Origin: Lysobacteraceae bacterium
GTDB lineage: Bacteria > Pseudomonadota > Gammaproteobacteria > Xanthomonadales > Rhodanobacteraceae
NCBI GenBank assembly: GCA_021372495.1
Contig: JAJFUF010000043.1
Coordinates: forward strand, 1-32,656
DNA length: 32,656 bases
Reading direction: 5' to 3'
The first letter of the stretch is position 1; every line of letters begins with the position of its first letter. Shown here piece by piece: positions 7,495-15,279 of this stretch. Both the position numbers and the translations under genes were made by a program. The notes beneath the pieces were generated by a model. That model was not told where the DNA came from. It saw only the letters and a program-made list of their open reading frames with translations, and made no database searches.

Positions 7495-9915
7495 ATGGCC
7501 GCACGACCGCTCCCCGTTCCCGACCCGCATCCGCTCGCCCCGCAGCCGCGCGCGCTGGCGCGCGACGGCGCGCGCCTGGCCGAGCGCATCCGCCGCAAGT
7601 ACGCCGACCGCATCACCGGCGCGCTGCACCTGCCGGCGCGGCCGGCGCAGTACGCGCCGTTGCCGCCCGAGCTGCCGCCGGCGCTGGCCGCGGCGCTGAA
7701 GGCGCGCGGCATCGAACGCCTGTACAGCCACCAGGCGCAGGCCTGGCAGGCGGTGCGCGGCGGCGACCACGTCGTGGTGGTGACGCCGACCGCCTCCGGC
7801 AAGACGCTCTGCTACACGCTGCCAGTGCTGGCCGCGGCGATGCAGCAGCGCGCCAAGGCGCTGTACCTCTTCCCGACGAAGGCGCTGGCGCAGGACCAGG
7901 TGGCCGAGCTGCTGGAGCTGAACCGCGCCGGCGGGCTCGGCGTGCGCGCCTGCACCTTCGACGGCGACACCCCCGGCGACGCACGCCAGGCAGTCCGCCT
8001 GCACGGCGACATCGTGGTCAGCAATCCGGACATGCTGCACCAAGGCATCCTGCCGCATCACACCAAGTGGGCGCAGTTCTTCGAGAACCTGAAATACGTC
8101 GTCATCGACGAGATCCACACCTACCGCGGCGTGTTCGGCTCGCACGTCGCCAACGTGCTGCGGCGGCTGAAGCGCGTGTGCGCGTTCTACGGCGTCGCGC
8201 CGCAGTTCATCCTCTGCTCGGCGACGATCGGCAATCCGCAGGCGCACGCCGAGGCGCTGGTCGAGGCGGAGGTGCGCGCGATCACCGAGAGCGGCGCGCC
8301 CGCAGGCGAGAAGCACGTGCTGCTGTGGAATCCGCCGGTGGTGAACCCGGACCTCGGCCTGCGCGCCTCGGCGCGCTCGCAGTCGAACCGCATCGCGCGC
8401 CTCGCCATCGGCGCCGGGCTGAAGACCCTGGTGTTCGCGCAGTCGCGGCTGATGGTCGAGGTGCTGACCAAGTACCTGAAGGACGTGTTCGACCACGATC
8501 CGCGCAAGCCGGCGCGCATCCGCGCCTACCGCGGCGGCTACCTGCCGACCGAGCGCCGCGACGCCGAGCGGGCGATGCGCGCCGGCGAGGTGGACGGCGT
8601 GGTCAGCACCTCCGCGCTGGAGCTCGGCGTCGACATCGGCAGCCTCGACGTGGTGGTGCTGAACGGCTATCCCGGCTCGATCGCCGCCACCTGGCAGCGC
8701 CTCGGCCGCGCCGGCCGCCGCCGGCAGACCGCGCTCGGCGTGCTGGTCGCCTCCAGCGATCCGCTGGACCAGTACCTGGTGCGGCATCCGGAGTTCTTCC
8801 GCGACGCGCCGCCCGAGCACGCGCGCATCGACGCCAACCAGCCGCTGATCCTGTTCGACCACCTGCGCTGCGCCGCCTTCGAGCTGCCGTTCGTCGCCGG
8901 TGAGCGCTACGGCACGGTCGATCCACAGGCCTACCTCGAAGTGCTGGGCGAAAGCGGCGTGCTGCACGCCGAGGGCGACCGCTGGGAATGGATCGCCGAC
9001 AGCTATCCGGCCAACGCGGTCGGCCTGCGCTCGGTGGGCGAGGGCAACTTCGTCGTCGTCGACCGCACCGAGGGCCGGCAGACCATCATCGCCGAGGTCG
9101 ACTACGCCGCCGCCGCGCTGACGCTGTACGAGGGCGCGATCCACATGGTGCAGTCGACGCCCTACCAGGTGGAGCGGCTCGACTGGGACGGGCGCAAGGC
9201 CTACGTCACCCGCACCCACGTCGACTACTACACCGACGCCATCGACTACACCAAGCTGAAGGTGCTGGAGCGCTTCGACGGCGCCAACGCCGGCCGCGGC
9301 ACCGCGCACCACGGCGAGGTGCACGTGGTGCGCCGCGTCGCCGGCTACAAGAAGATCCGCTACTACAGCCACGAGAACATCGGCTACGGCCCGGTCAACC
9401 TGCCGGACCAGGAGCTGCACACCACCGCGGTGTGGTGGCAGCTGCCGCAGCCGCTGCTGGAAGCTTCGTTCGCCTCGCGGCAGGACGCGCTGGACGGTTT
9501 CCTCGGCGCCGCGCACGCGCTGCACATCGTCGCCACGGTTGCCGCGATGGCCGAGGGCCGCGACCTGCAGAAGGCGGTCGGCAGCGGCGACGGCGCCTGG
9601 TTCTCCACCGCCGACGGCCGTGGCCGCGGCCAGTGGCGCGCCGGCGACGGCGGCGTGGCCGATCCGGCCGCGGCGTCGGAATTCGTGCCGACGGTCTATC
9701 TGTACGACAACTTCCCCGGTGGCGTCGGCCTGAGCGAGCCGCTGTATCTGCGTCGCGCCGAGCTGATGGAGAAAGCGCGCGGGCTGGTCGCCGCCTGCGA
9801 CTGCACGGCCGGCTGCCCGGCCTGCGTCGGCCCGATCCTCGCCGCCGACGAGCAGGCCGAGCGCACGCCGAAGGCGCTGGCCGCTCGCGTGCTGGCGCTG
9901 CTGGCGGACGCGTGA
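7495..9915 (+). CDS. mrfA: DEAD/DEAH-box helicase with DUF1998 (MrfA/YprA family)
   Basis: An 806-residue superfamily 2 helicase. In B. subtilis the homologue MrfA, with MrfB, removes mitomycin C adducts by a UvrABC-independent excision route. Visible motifs are LYSHQ (76-80), Walker A TPTASGKT (97-104), FPTKALAQDQ, DEIH (205-208), SAT (242-244), STSALELGVDIGSLD and QRLGRAGRR (motif VI). The C-terminal DUF1998 region ends with Cys768, Cys770, Cys774 and Cys777 (CDCTAGCPAC), the expected metal-binding cluster. Length compares with about 750 residues for YprA. GGAGG at 7483-7487 sets the start. The stop overlaps the next gene as GTGA. The family call is firm; the mitomycin-repair role is transferred from Bacillus. 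Confidence 0.9.
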   Translation: MAARPLPVPDPHPLAPQPRALARDGARLAERIRRKYADRITGALHLPARPAQYAPLPPELPPALAAALKARGIERLYSHQAQAWQAVRGGDHVVVVTPTASGKTLCYTLPVLAAAMQQRAKALYLFPTKALAQDQVAELLELNRAGGLGVRACTFDGDTPGDARQAVRLHGDIVVSNPDMLHQGILPHHTKWAQFFENLKYVVIDEIHTYRGVFGSHVANVLRRLKRVCAFYGVAPQFILCSATIGNPQAHAEALVEAEVRAITESGAPAGEKHVLLWNPPVVNPDLGLRASARSQSNRIARLAIGAGLKTLVFAQSRLMVEVLTKYLKDVFDHDPRKPARIRAYRGGYLPTERRDAERAMRAGEVDGVVSTSALELGVDIGSLDVVVLNGYPGSIAATWQRLGRAGRRRQTALGVLVASSDPLDQYLVRHPEFFRDAPPEHARIDANQPLILFDHLRCAAFELPFVAGERYGTVDPQAYLEVLGESGVLHAEGDRWEWIADSYPANAVGLRSVGEGNFVVVDRTEGRQTIIAEVDYAAAALTLYEGAIHMVQSTPYQVERLDWDGRKAYVTRTHVDYYTDAIDYTKLKVLERFDGANAGRGTAHHGEVHVVRRVAGYKKIRYYSHENIGYGPVNLPDQELHTTAVWWQLPQPLLEASFASRQDALDGFLGAAHALHIVATVAAMAEGRDLQKAVGSGDGAWFSTADGRGRGQWRAGDGGVADPAAASEFVPTVYLYDNFPGGVGLSEPLYLRRAELMEKARGLVAACDCTAGCPACVGPILAADEQAERTPKALAARVLALLADA

Positions 9916-10742
9916 GCGCGCTGGCCGAGCAGCTGCGCCGGCTGCAGGCACAGGCCGGCCGCACGCTGTCGCCATCGCCGCGGCCGCGCGCCGCCGCCGG
10001 CGAGATCGATGCGCTGCGCCGCCTGCTGGGTTTGCGCGAGCGCGCGGCGCGTCCGGCGTCGCATCGCGCCGAAGTCGACCGCGCGCTGCCCGGCGAGGAG
10101 ATCGCGCCCGGCCTGCGCCTGCTCGAGGCGCGCGCGCCGTGGCCCGCGCTGCCCGAGGTCGTGCATCTCGCCGCCTCGCCCGCGCAGCCGCTCGCGCGCG
10201 AACGCCTGCTCGCCTTCGACACCGAGACCACTGGCCTCGCCGGCGGCACCGGCACGCGCGCCTTCATGATCGGCGCGGCCGACTGGCACGACGGCGCGCT
10301 GCGCCTGCGCCAGCTCTACATCACCTGCCTCGGCGCGGAAGGGGCGATGCTGCGCGCGTTCGCCGACTGGCTGCGCGAGGACACCGCGCTGGTCAGCTAC
10401 AACGGCCGCTGCTACGACGCACCGCTACTGGCCACGCGCTATCGCCTGGCGCGCCTGGCCAATCCGCTGGCCGGCCTCGTGCACGTCGACCTGCTGCACG
10501 CGGTAAGGCGCCGCTACCGCGGCCTCTGGCCGAACTGCCGCCTGCTGACCGCCGAGCGCATGCTGCTGGACGTGCTGCGCGAGGACGACCTGCCGGGTGC
10601 CGAGGCGCCGCAGGCGTGGCTGACCTATCTGCGCGGCGGTGCGGCGACCAACCTGCGCCGCGTCGCCGATCACAACGCCCAGGACCTGCGCAGCCTGGCC
10701 GGCCTGCTGGCGCATCTCGCGCATCTCGAGGCAAACGGCTGA
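9912..10742 (+). CDS. mrfB: RNase H-like DEDDh exonuclease (MrfB/YprB family)
   Basis: A 276-residue protein starting at a GTG that overlaps the helicase stop (GTGA), so the two are translationally coupled. The ribonuclease H-like exonuclease fold is marked by AFDTETTG (Asp103, Glu105), VSYNGRCYDAPLL (Asp169) and DHNAQD (His254, Asp258), a full DEDDh catalytic set. In B. subtilis MrfB is the metal-dependent exonuclease partner of helicase MrfA. The Bacillus protein is about 410 residues and has a C-terminal TPR region; this one ends soon after the last catalytic motif and lacks it. The N-terminal 90 residues are basic and may contact DNA. The partner helicase in the same operon makes the assignment strong. 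Confidence 0.87.
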   Translation: MSALAEQLRRLQAQAGRTLSPSPRPRAAAGEIDALRRLLGLRERAARPASHRAEVDRALPGEEIAPGLRLLEARAPWPALPEVVHLAASPAQPLARERLLAFDTETTGLAGGTGTRAFMIGAADWHDGALRLRQLYITCLGAEGAMLRAFADWLREDTALVSYNGRCYDAPLLATRYRLARLANPLAGLVHVDLLHAVRRRYRGLWPNCRLLTAERMLLDVLREDDLPGAEAPQAWLTYLRGGAATNLRRVADHNAQDLRSLAGLLAHLAHLEANG

Positions 10743-10790
10743 GGGCGCGCCGACGCGCAGCGCGCGAAGCGGCAGGACATCGGAGGGAAG

Positions 10791-10867
10791 TGGCGCGCCC
10801 GGCGGGATTCGAACCCACGACCTCTGCCTTCGGAGGGCAGCACTCTATCCAGCTGAGCTACGGGCGC
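10791..10867 (-). tRNA. tRNA-Arg, anticodon CCG
   Basis: A complete 77-nt cloverleaf on the minus strand: acceptor GCGCCCG/CGGGCGC, D-arm GCTC...GAGT with AGCTGGATA loop, and anticodon stem CTGCC/GGCAG around CTCCGAA (anticodon CCG, reads CGG). The T-arm GTGGG-TTCGAAT-CCCGC is followed by discriminator G and encoded CCA. It lies directly after mrfB in the opposite direction, and CGG is a heavily used codon class in DNA this GC-rich. This is the intact member of three related sequences nearby. Confidence 0.97.
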
Positions 10868-10887
10868 GTCTTCGGGATTGTCGCATG
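10868..10887 (-). repeat. tRNA-Arg leader repeat, copy 2
   Basis: Twenty bases upstream of the intact tRNA gene, identical to the first 20 bases of copies 1 and 3. Because it precedes the functional tRNA it is the likely original leader or core promoter region. Similarity stops sharply after ATG on the plus strand. Confidence 0.7.
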
Positions 10888-10966
10888 AACCTTCCGTGGT
10901 GCGGCATCCGCTCGGCTTCCTGCCTCGCCCTCGCGTCGGGCAGCCGAGTCCGCCGGACTCGGCAAA

Positions 10967-11000
10967 GCGCCCGCCGCTCGACCAGCCGAGCCGCGGGCGC
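10967..11000 (-). pseudogene. Miniature tRNA-Arg relic (acceptor plus D-arm only)
   Basis: On the minus strand this 34-nt unit reads GCGCCCG, CG, a D-arm (GCTC-GGCTGGTC-GAGC), GG and then CGGGCGC, the 3' half of the acceptor stem. Anticodon and T arms are gone. It sits immediately downstream of leader copy 3 in the same arrangement as the full tRNA, so it looks like an internally deleted tRNA duplicate rather than a chance hairpin. Confidence 0.55.
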
Positions 11001-11030
11001 GTCTTCGGGATTGTCGCATGGAATCGCCGC
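11001..11030 (-). repeat. tRNA-Arg leader repeat, copy 3
   Basis: Identical over 30 bases to 7242-7271. It is attached to the miniature tRNA relic at 10967-11000. The longer match to copy 1 than to copy 2 means copies 1 and 3 share a more recent duplication, or that copy 2 has since diverged upstream of base 20. Confidence 0.7.
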
Positions 11031-11167
11031 TGCGCCGATCCCGCCGCTGGGCTGTATGCGGACGGTTGTGGCATCGTGGCGGGTGCGACCGTGCGGCGGT
11101 GGACCCGCCGGCATGTCGGCGCGACACCGCCGCGCGGCGCGTGCCCAACGATCAAGGAGATCAACGC

Positions 11168-11965
11168 GTGAACAAAAGGACATTAATCGCGGCCGCGCTG
11201 GCCGCCGGCCTTGCCGCCGCGGGTGCGGCCCAGGCCGCCGTTTCGGTCGACGCCGGCGTGGAGCAGTTCGACTGGTACGAGTACTTCTCGCCGCCGCCGA
11301 ACGTGCACGAGCACGGCCCGGTCGGATTCCTCGGCGCGGCGTGGACGCAGCAGAAGGACGCCGGCCTGCTGTTCGCGGCCTCGGCGAAGGCGTACGACGG
11401 CAAGATCACCTACGACGGCGGCGTCCAGGACGGCTTCGGCAACAACACGCCGTTCAGCACCAAGACGCGCTATCGCGGCTGGCAGGCCGAGGGCGACGCG
11501 CTGTACCGCACGCTGTGGAGCGGCTGGACGACGGACTGGTTCGCCGGCCTCGGCGTCAACCAGTGGTCGCGGCGCATCCGCAACGACAGCCTGCCCGGCG
11601 GCGAGCAGATCGAGGACTGGCGCTACTACTACCTGCGCACCGGCCTGCAGATCCGGCAGGAGGGCGGCCTGCGCTGGCACGGCGGGATCGCCCTGACCTT
11701 CCCGGTGCAGACCCACGAGGACGCGCACCTGACCGATTTCGGCGCGGACAGCAATCCGGAACTGCACCCGGGTAAGTCGATCGGCGGCGACCTCGAGGTC
11801 GGCTACCGCTTCAATCCGCACTGGGACCTGACCGGCTACTACACGATCCAGGACTTCGGGCGCTCGAGCGAGCAGTTGGTCGACGCCGGCGGACTGCAGT
11901 TCGTCGTCAGCCAGCCGCGTTCGCGCATGCAGAGCCTGGGCGTGCGGGTGAGCTACACGTTCTGA
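11168..11965 (+). CDS. Secreted, outer-membrane beta-barrel-like protein
   Basis: A 265-residue protein starting at GTG, placed by AAGGAGA at 11154-11160. The first 23 residues form a signal peptide (MNKR, alanine/leucine-rich core, ending AQA). The mature chain alternates polar and aromatic residues (FDWYEYF, WQAEGDALYRTLW, WRYYYLRTGLQIR, LEVGYRFNPHWDLTGYYTI) and ends in SYTF, with the C-terminal phenylalanine recognised by BamA. No cysteine or enzyme motif is seen. This suggests a small barrel of about ten strands. Specific function is unknown; it stands alone between the tRNA cluster and a hairpin that probably ends transcription. Confidence 0.75.
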   Translation: MNKRTLIAAALAAGLAAAGAAQAAVSVDAGVEQFDWYEYFSPPPNVHEHGPVGFLGAAWTQQKDAGLLFAASAKAYDGKITYDGGVQDGFGNNTPFSTKTRYRGWQAEGDALYRTLWSGWTTDWFAGLGVNQWSRRIRNDSLPGGEQIEDWRYYYLRTGLQIRQEGGLRWHGGIALTFPVQTHEDAHLTDFGADSNPELHPGKSIGGDLEVGYRFNPHWDLTGYYTIQDFGRSSEQLVDAGGLQFVVSQPRSRMQSLGVRVSYTF

Positions 11966-11973
11966 ACGGTGTC

Positions 11974-11998
11974 GCGGGGCCGGCCGTGCCGGCCCCGC
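11974..11998 (+). terminator. Strong GC hairpin after the barrel gene
   Basis: GCGGGGCCGGC-CGT-GCCGGCCCCGC is an 11-bp perfect stem with a three-base loop, starting nine bases after the stop. Only TT follows, so it is an intrinsic terminator without a proper U-tract, or a transcript-stabilising hairpin. Confidence 0.6.
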
Positions 11999-12109
11999 TT
12001 GCCGCGCCGCCGGTACGCCGACTACCGCCTGCACGGGAGGATCGGCTAAACTGCGCCCTTTTCGTGCTGGGCCGGCAGCCTTCCGGCCGAACGAGGCAGG
12101 GGTGATTCC

Positions 12110-12655
12110 GTGAGCGGTCCCATCAGCAAATCCGACCAGACCTTCCTCCGCCATTTCTTCGCCATGATCTCCGGGCTGGTGCTGCTGGCGCTGTGCCTGA
12201 TCGGGCTGGCCATGTTCATCTACAGCCGGCAAACGATCAGCCCGAGTGCGACCCTTGAGTCGGCCGCCGATGCGGCGGCGGGCACGCGCATCGCGCCGGT
12301 CGGCGCGGTGTACGCCGGCGACACCGGCCGCGCCGCCATGCAGGCGGCGAAGGAAAGCGCCGACAAGGCCGCCGCCGCGCAGGTCGCCTATGGCGGCAGC
12401 ACCGACGGCAAGACCGTCTACGACAACCTCTGCCACAGTTGCCACACCGCCGGCGTGGCCGGCGCGCCGAAGCTGGGCGACAAGGCGATGTGGAGCGCGC
12501 GCATCGCGCAGGGCCTCGACACCCTGGTCAAGCACGCCACCGACGGCTACCACGGCCCGGACGGCAACTTCATGCCGCCCAAGGGCGGCAACCCCGCGCT
12601 GAGCGGCGAGCAGGTCGCCAACACGGTCAAGTGGATGGTCGACCAGGTGAAGTGA
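12110..12655 (+). CDS. Membrane-anchored class I cytochrome c (c5-like)
   Basis: A 181-residue c-type cytochrome. One uncleaved membrane segment (about residues 19-38, GLVLLALCLIGLAMFIYS) anchors it, with the C-terminal domain in the periplasm. An alanine-rich linker leads to the haem domain: Cys108-His-Ser-Cys111-His112 binds haem and Met155 in FMPPKGG is the likely sixth ligand. The domain YDNLCHSCH...GVAGAPKLGDKAMWSARIAQG is typical of cytochrome c5, which shuttles electrons to terminal oxidases. The GTG at 12110 is preceded by a purine run (GAGGCAGGGG). A weak -10 (TAAACT, 12047-12052) lies upstream. It appears to be transcribed alone. Confidence 0.88.
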   Translation: MSGPISKSDQTFLRHFFAMISGLVLLALCLIGLAMFIYSRQTISPSATLESAADAAAGTRIAPVGAVYAGDTGRAAMQAAKESADKAAAAQVAYGGSTDGKTVYDNLCHSCHTAGVAGAPKLGDKAMWSARIAQGLDTLVKHATDGYHGPDGNFMPPKGGNPALSGEQVANTVKWMVDQVK

Positions 12656-12666
12656 CGCGCGTTTGC

Positions 12667-12688
12667 GCGATGCGCAGCAGCGCATCGC
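12667..12688 (+). terminator. Hairpin after the cytochrome c gene
   Basis: GCGATGCGC-AGCA-GCGCATCGC, a perfect 9-bp stem 11 bases after the stop. No U-tract follows. It lies between convergent genes and may serve both; the rest of the 12689-12772 gap is GC-rich with no gene. Confidence 0.5.
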
Positions 12689-12772
12689 GTGTGCGTCGCT
12701 TCGGCCGGTCATGGATGGCCGGCGACGGCCGCTTCGGGGACGAAGCCCTGTCGAGATGAGGCAGCACCGCGC

Positions 12773-13378
12773 CTAGTCCGCGCCCTCGAGCGCGCGCAGC
12801 CGCACCCGCTCTTCCGCCGCGAACGCGCTGAGCTGCGGGAAGAACGCCTCGAAATCCGCCGCCAGCCGCCCGGCCTGCGCGTCCAGCGCGGGCCCCGATT
12901 CCGCCAGCGGGTTGGCGCGGCTGAGCCGGTGCGACAGCCCGGCGAACACGTCGTCCAGCGTGGCGCGCTCGCGGTAGGCCGCGGGCAGCGCGTGCGCGCG
13001 CATGTAGGCGACGAAGCGGCGCAGCGCCGGCGGCTGCAGCGCGGCGTGCGCGTCCAGTACCGCGTGCAGCCACTGCGCGTAGGCGTCCAGCGGGCGGTCC
13101 GCCCAGCGCGCGAAATCCCCGGCGAGGCAGTGGTCGAACCACACGTCGAGCAGGATGCCGGCGTAGCGCCGCCACGGCGGCGCGAAGCGCGCGCGGCCGG
13201 CGACGACGATCGGATGCGCGTCGGTCCAGGCGTCGACCGCGCGGTGCAGGCGGATGCCGGCGCGCAGCGCGGGCGGCAGCGCGGGATCGGGCGCGCCGCG
13301 CACGAAGTCGCCGAGCAGGCTGCCGAACACCAGGGCGGGGTCGTCGCCGGCGAGCAGGGCGTGGGCGAGATGGTTCAT
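12773..13378 (-). CDS. acpH: Acyl carrier protein phosphodiesterase, AcpH family (DUF479)
   Basis: A 201-residue protein matching the AcpH/DUF479 family, which removes the 4'-phosphopantetheine arm from holo-ACP in the cytosol. Family features are the N-terminal MNHLAHALLA, GDFVRG (23-28), the metal-binding HD-like region LHRAVDAWTDAHP (44-56) and LLDVWFDH (76-83). Length is the same as E. coli AcpH (193). The start is the ATG at 13378, where MNHLAH aligns with the E. coli MNFLAH. It is divergent from the hydrolase-zapE pair with a 60-bp gap. Catalytic histidines and aspartates look present. Confidence 0.85.
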   Translation of the reverse strand: MNHLAHALLAGDDPALVFGSLLGDFVRGAPDPALPPALRAGIRLHRAVDAWTDAHPIVVAGRARFAPPWRRYAGILLDVWFDHCLAGDFARWADRPLDAYAQWLHAVLDAHAALQPPALRRFVAYMRAHALPAAYRERATLDDVFAGLSHRLSRANPLAESGPALDAQAGRLAADFEAFFPQLSAFAAEERVRLRALEGAD

Positions 13379-13438
13379 GGCGGGTCCGCGCGGCGGCCGC
13401 GGTTCTGTCGGGCCGGCGTGGGCGGGTATCATGCGCGC

Positions 13439-14122
13439 ATGACCGTGTCCCTGTCTCCCGCGCCCGCGACGTTTCCGGGCGAGGCGTCCGAATTCGCGCT
13501 CGCCGGGCCGGCCGGCCGGATCGAAGTGGCCGCCGACGTGCCCGCCGCCGACGCGCGCGCCGGCGTGGCGGTGATCTGCCACCCGCATCCGGTGCACGGC
13601 GGCAGCATGCGCAACAAGGTGGTGACGATGCTCGAGCGCGCGCTGCGCGAGTGCGGGCTGGCCGCCGTGCGCTTCAATTTCCGTGGCGTCGGCGCATCCG
13701 ACGGCGCCTACGACGAGGGCCGCGGCGAGGGCGAGGACCTGGCCGCGGTGGCCGCGTGGGTGCGCGCCGTGCGCCCCGGCGACGCGCTGTGGCTGGGCGG
13801 TTTCTCGTTCGGCAGCTACGTGGCGCTGGCCAACGCGCGCCGGCTCGGCGTTGACGCGCTGATCACGGTCGCGCCGCCGGTCGGGCGCTGGCCGTTCGAC
13901 GCCATCGCGCTGCCGGACTGCCCGTGGCTGGTCGTGCAGGGCGAGGACGACGAGCTGGTCGATCCGCAGGCGGTATTCGCCTGGACCGCGCAACTGGCGT
14001 CGCCGCCGACGCTGGTGCGCATGCCCGAGACCGGCCACTTCTTCCACCGCCGCCTGATCGACCTGCGCGGCGCGGTGAAGAACGGCGTGCGCGCCTGGCT
14101 GCCGCCCCTGCGCGACGCATGA
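13439..14122 (+). CDS. Alpha/beta hydrolase (YfhR/CocE-like small family)
   Basis: A 227-residue alpha/beta hydrolase. VAVICHPHPVHGGSMRNKVV (44-63) forms the oxyanion-hole region typical of this bacterial group. GFSFG (121-125) is the nucleophile elbow with Ser123, Asp171 or a neighbour in VQGEDDELVDP the likely acid, and His200 in PETGHFFH the base. RFNFRGVGASDGAYDEG is also characteristic. There is no signal peptide, so it is cytosolic; the substrate is unknown. A TATCAT -10-like box ends about seven bases before the ATG, so the transcript may be leaderless. The stop overlaps zapE (ATGA), so the two are co-translated. Confidence 0.82.
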   Translation: MTVSLSPAPATFPGEASEFALAGPAGRIEVAADVPAADARAGVAVICHPHPVHGGSMRNKVVTMLERALRECGLAAVRFNFRGVGASDGAYDEGRGEGEDLAAVAAWVRAVRPGDALWLGGFSFGSYVALANARRLGVDALITVAPPVGRWPFDAIALPDCPWLVVQGEDDELVDPQAVFAWTAQLASPPTLVRMPETGHFFHRRLIDLRGAVKNGVRAWLPPLRDA

Positions 14123-15231
14123 GCACGAACGCGGCGGCCTTCGGCGCCGACCTGCCCGGCGCGCGCTACCGCGCCGGCGTCGCCGCGCGGCGCTGGGAGG
14201 ACGACCCCGCGCAGCACGCCGCGCTGGCCGAACTCGACCGCCTGCACGCGGCGCTGGCGGCGCCGGCGGGCGCGCTGGCGCGCCTGCGCGGCGCGCTCGG
14301 CGCGCGCGCGCCGACGCCGCCGGGGCTGTACCTGTGGGGCAGCGTCGGCCGCGGCAAGACCTTCCTCACCGACCTGTTCTTCGAGGGCCTGCCGGAGCCG
14401 CGCAAGCTGCGCCGCCACTTCCATCGCTTCATGGCCGAGGTGCACGCCGCGCTGCGCGCGCTCGACCACCGCGAGGATCCGCTGCGCGAGGTCGCCGCGC
14501 AGATCGCCGGGCGCGCGCGCGTGCTCTGCCTCGACGAGTTCCTGGTCGCCGACATCGGCGACGCGATGATCCTGGCCAACCTGCTGAAGCACCTGTTCGC
14601 GCACGGCGTGGCGCTGGTGACCACCTCCAACACGCCGCCGGCGCGGCTGTACCGGGACGGCCTGCAGCGCGCCAGCTTCCTGCCGGCGATCGCGCTGCTG
14701 GAGCGGCACTGCCGCGTGGTCGAGCTGGTGTCCGCGCACGACTGGCGGCTGCGCGCGCTGACCCGCGCGCCGGTTTACCGCACGCCGGCCGGCGCCGAGG
14801 CCGAGCGCGCGCTGGCCGCGATCTTCGAGCGCGTGGCGCGCGGCGCGGCCGAGGAGGGCGGCAGCGTGGTGGTCAACGAGCGCGCGATCGCGCTGCGCCG
14901 CCGCGCCGGCCAGGTCGCCTGGTTCGACTTCGCCGCATTGTGCGAGGGGCCGCGCGCGGTCGCCGACTACATCGAGCTGGCGCGCGGCTACGCCACCGTG
15001 CTGGTGTCCAACGTGCCGCAGTTCACGCCGGAGATGGAGGACGAGGCGAAGCGCTTCATCCACCTGGTCGACGAGTTCTACGACCGCCGCGTCAAGCTGG
15101 TGCTGTCGGCGGCGGCGCCGATCGTCGAGCTGTACGACGGCGCGCGCCTGCGCGCCGAGTTCGCGCGCACCGAATCGCGCCTGATCGAGATGCAGAGCGA
15201 GGCCTACCTCGCGCTGGAGCATCAAGGCTAG
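14119..15231 (+). CDS. zapE: ZapE (AFG1-like ATPase), cell division
   Basis: A 370-residue AFG1-type P-loop ATPase. ZapE binds the FtsZ ring in gammaproteobacteria, and AFG1 homologues are linked to membrane protein quality control. Visible are YRAGVAARRWEDDPAQ at the N-terminus, Walker A GSVGRGKT (74-81), FHRFMAEVH (101-109), Walker B VLCLDEF (135-141), VTTSNTPPARLYRDGLQRASFLPAI (a sensor and family hallmark), VPQFTPEMEDEAKRFIHLVDEFYDRRVKL and RTESRLIEMQSEAYL. The E. coli protein is 375 residues. The ATG overlaps the upstream hydrolase stop (ATGA). Confidence 0.93.
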   Translation: MSTNAAAFGADLPGARYRAGVAARRWEDDPAQHAALAELDRLHAALAAPAGALARLRGALGARAPTPPGLYLWGSVGRGKTFLTDLFFEGLPEPRKLRRHFHRFMAEVHAALRALDHREDPLREVAAQIAGRARVLCLDEFLVADIGDAMILANLLKHLFAHGVALVTTSNTPPARLYRDGLQRASFLPAIALLERHCRVVELVSAHDWRLRALTRAPVYRTPAGAEAERALAAIFERVARGAAEEGGSVVVNERAIALRRRAGQVAWFDFAALCEGPRAVADYIELARGYATVLVSNVPQFTPEMEDEAKRFIHLVDEFYDRRVKLVLSAAAPIVELYDGARLRAEFARTESRLIEMQSEAYLALEHQG

Positions 15232-15279
15232 CGCGCGCCCCGGGCGGGCGTGGGCGCGGAGCGGGATCGCCGCGCCGCG

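Noticed and set aside
5889..7802. Upstream extension of the recC frame
   Set aside because: The translation loses RecC similarity before 5888 and crosses another gene, the tRNA-like sequence and the start of mrfA.
7242..10790. mrfAB interval as a genomic island inserted at tRNA-Arg
   Set aside because: No integrase, no AT-rich composition and no codon shift is visible; the repeated tRNA is only suggestive, so I report it as a finding and not as a mobile element.
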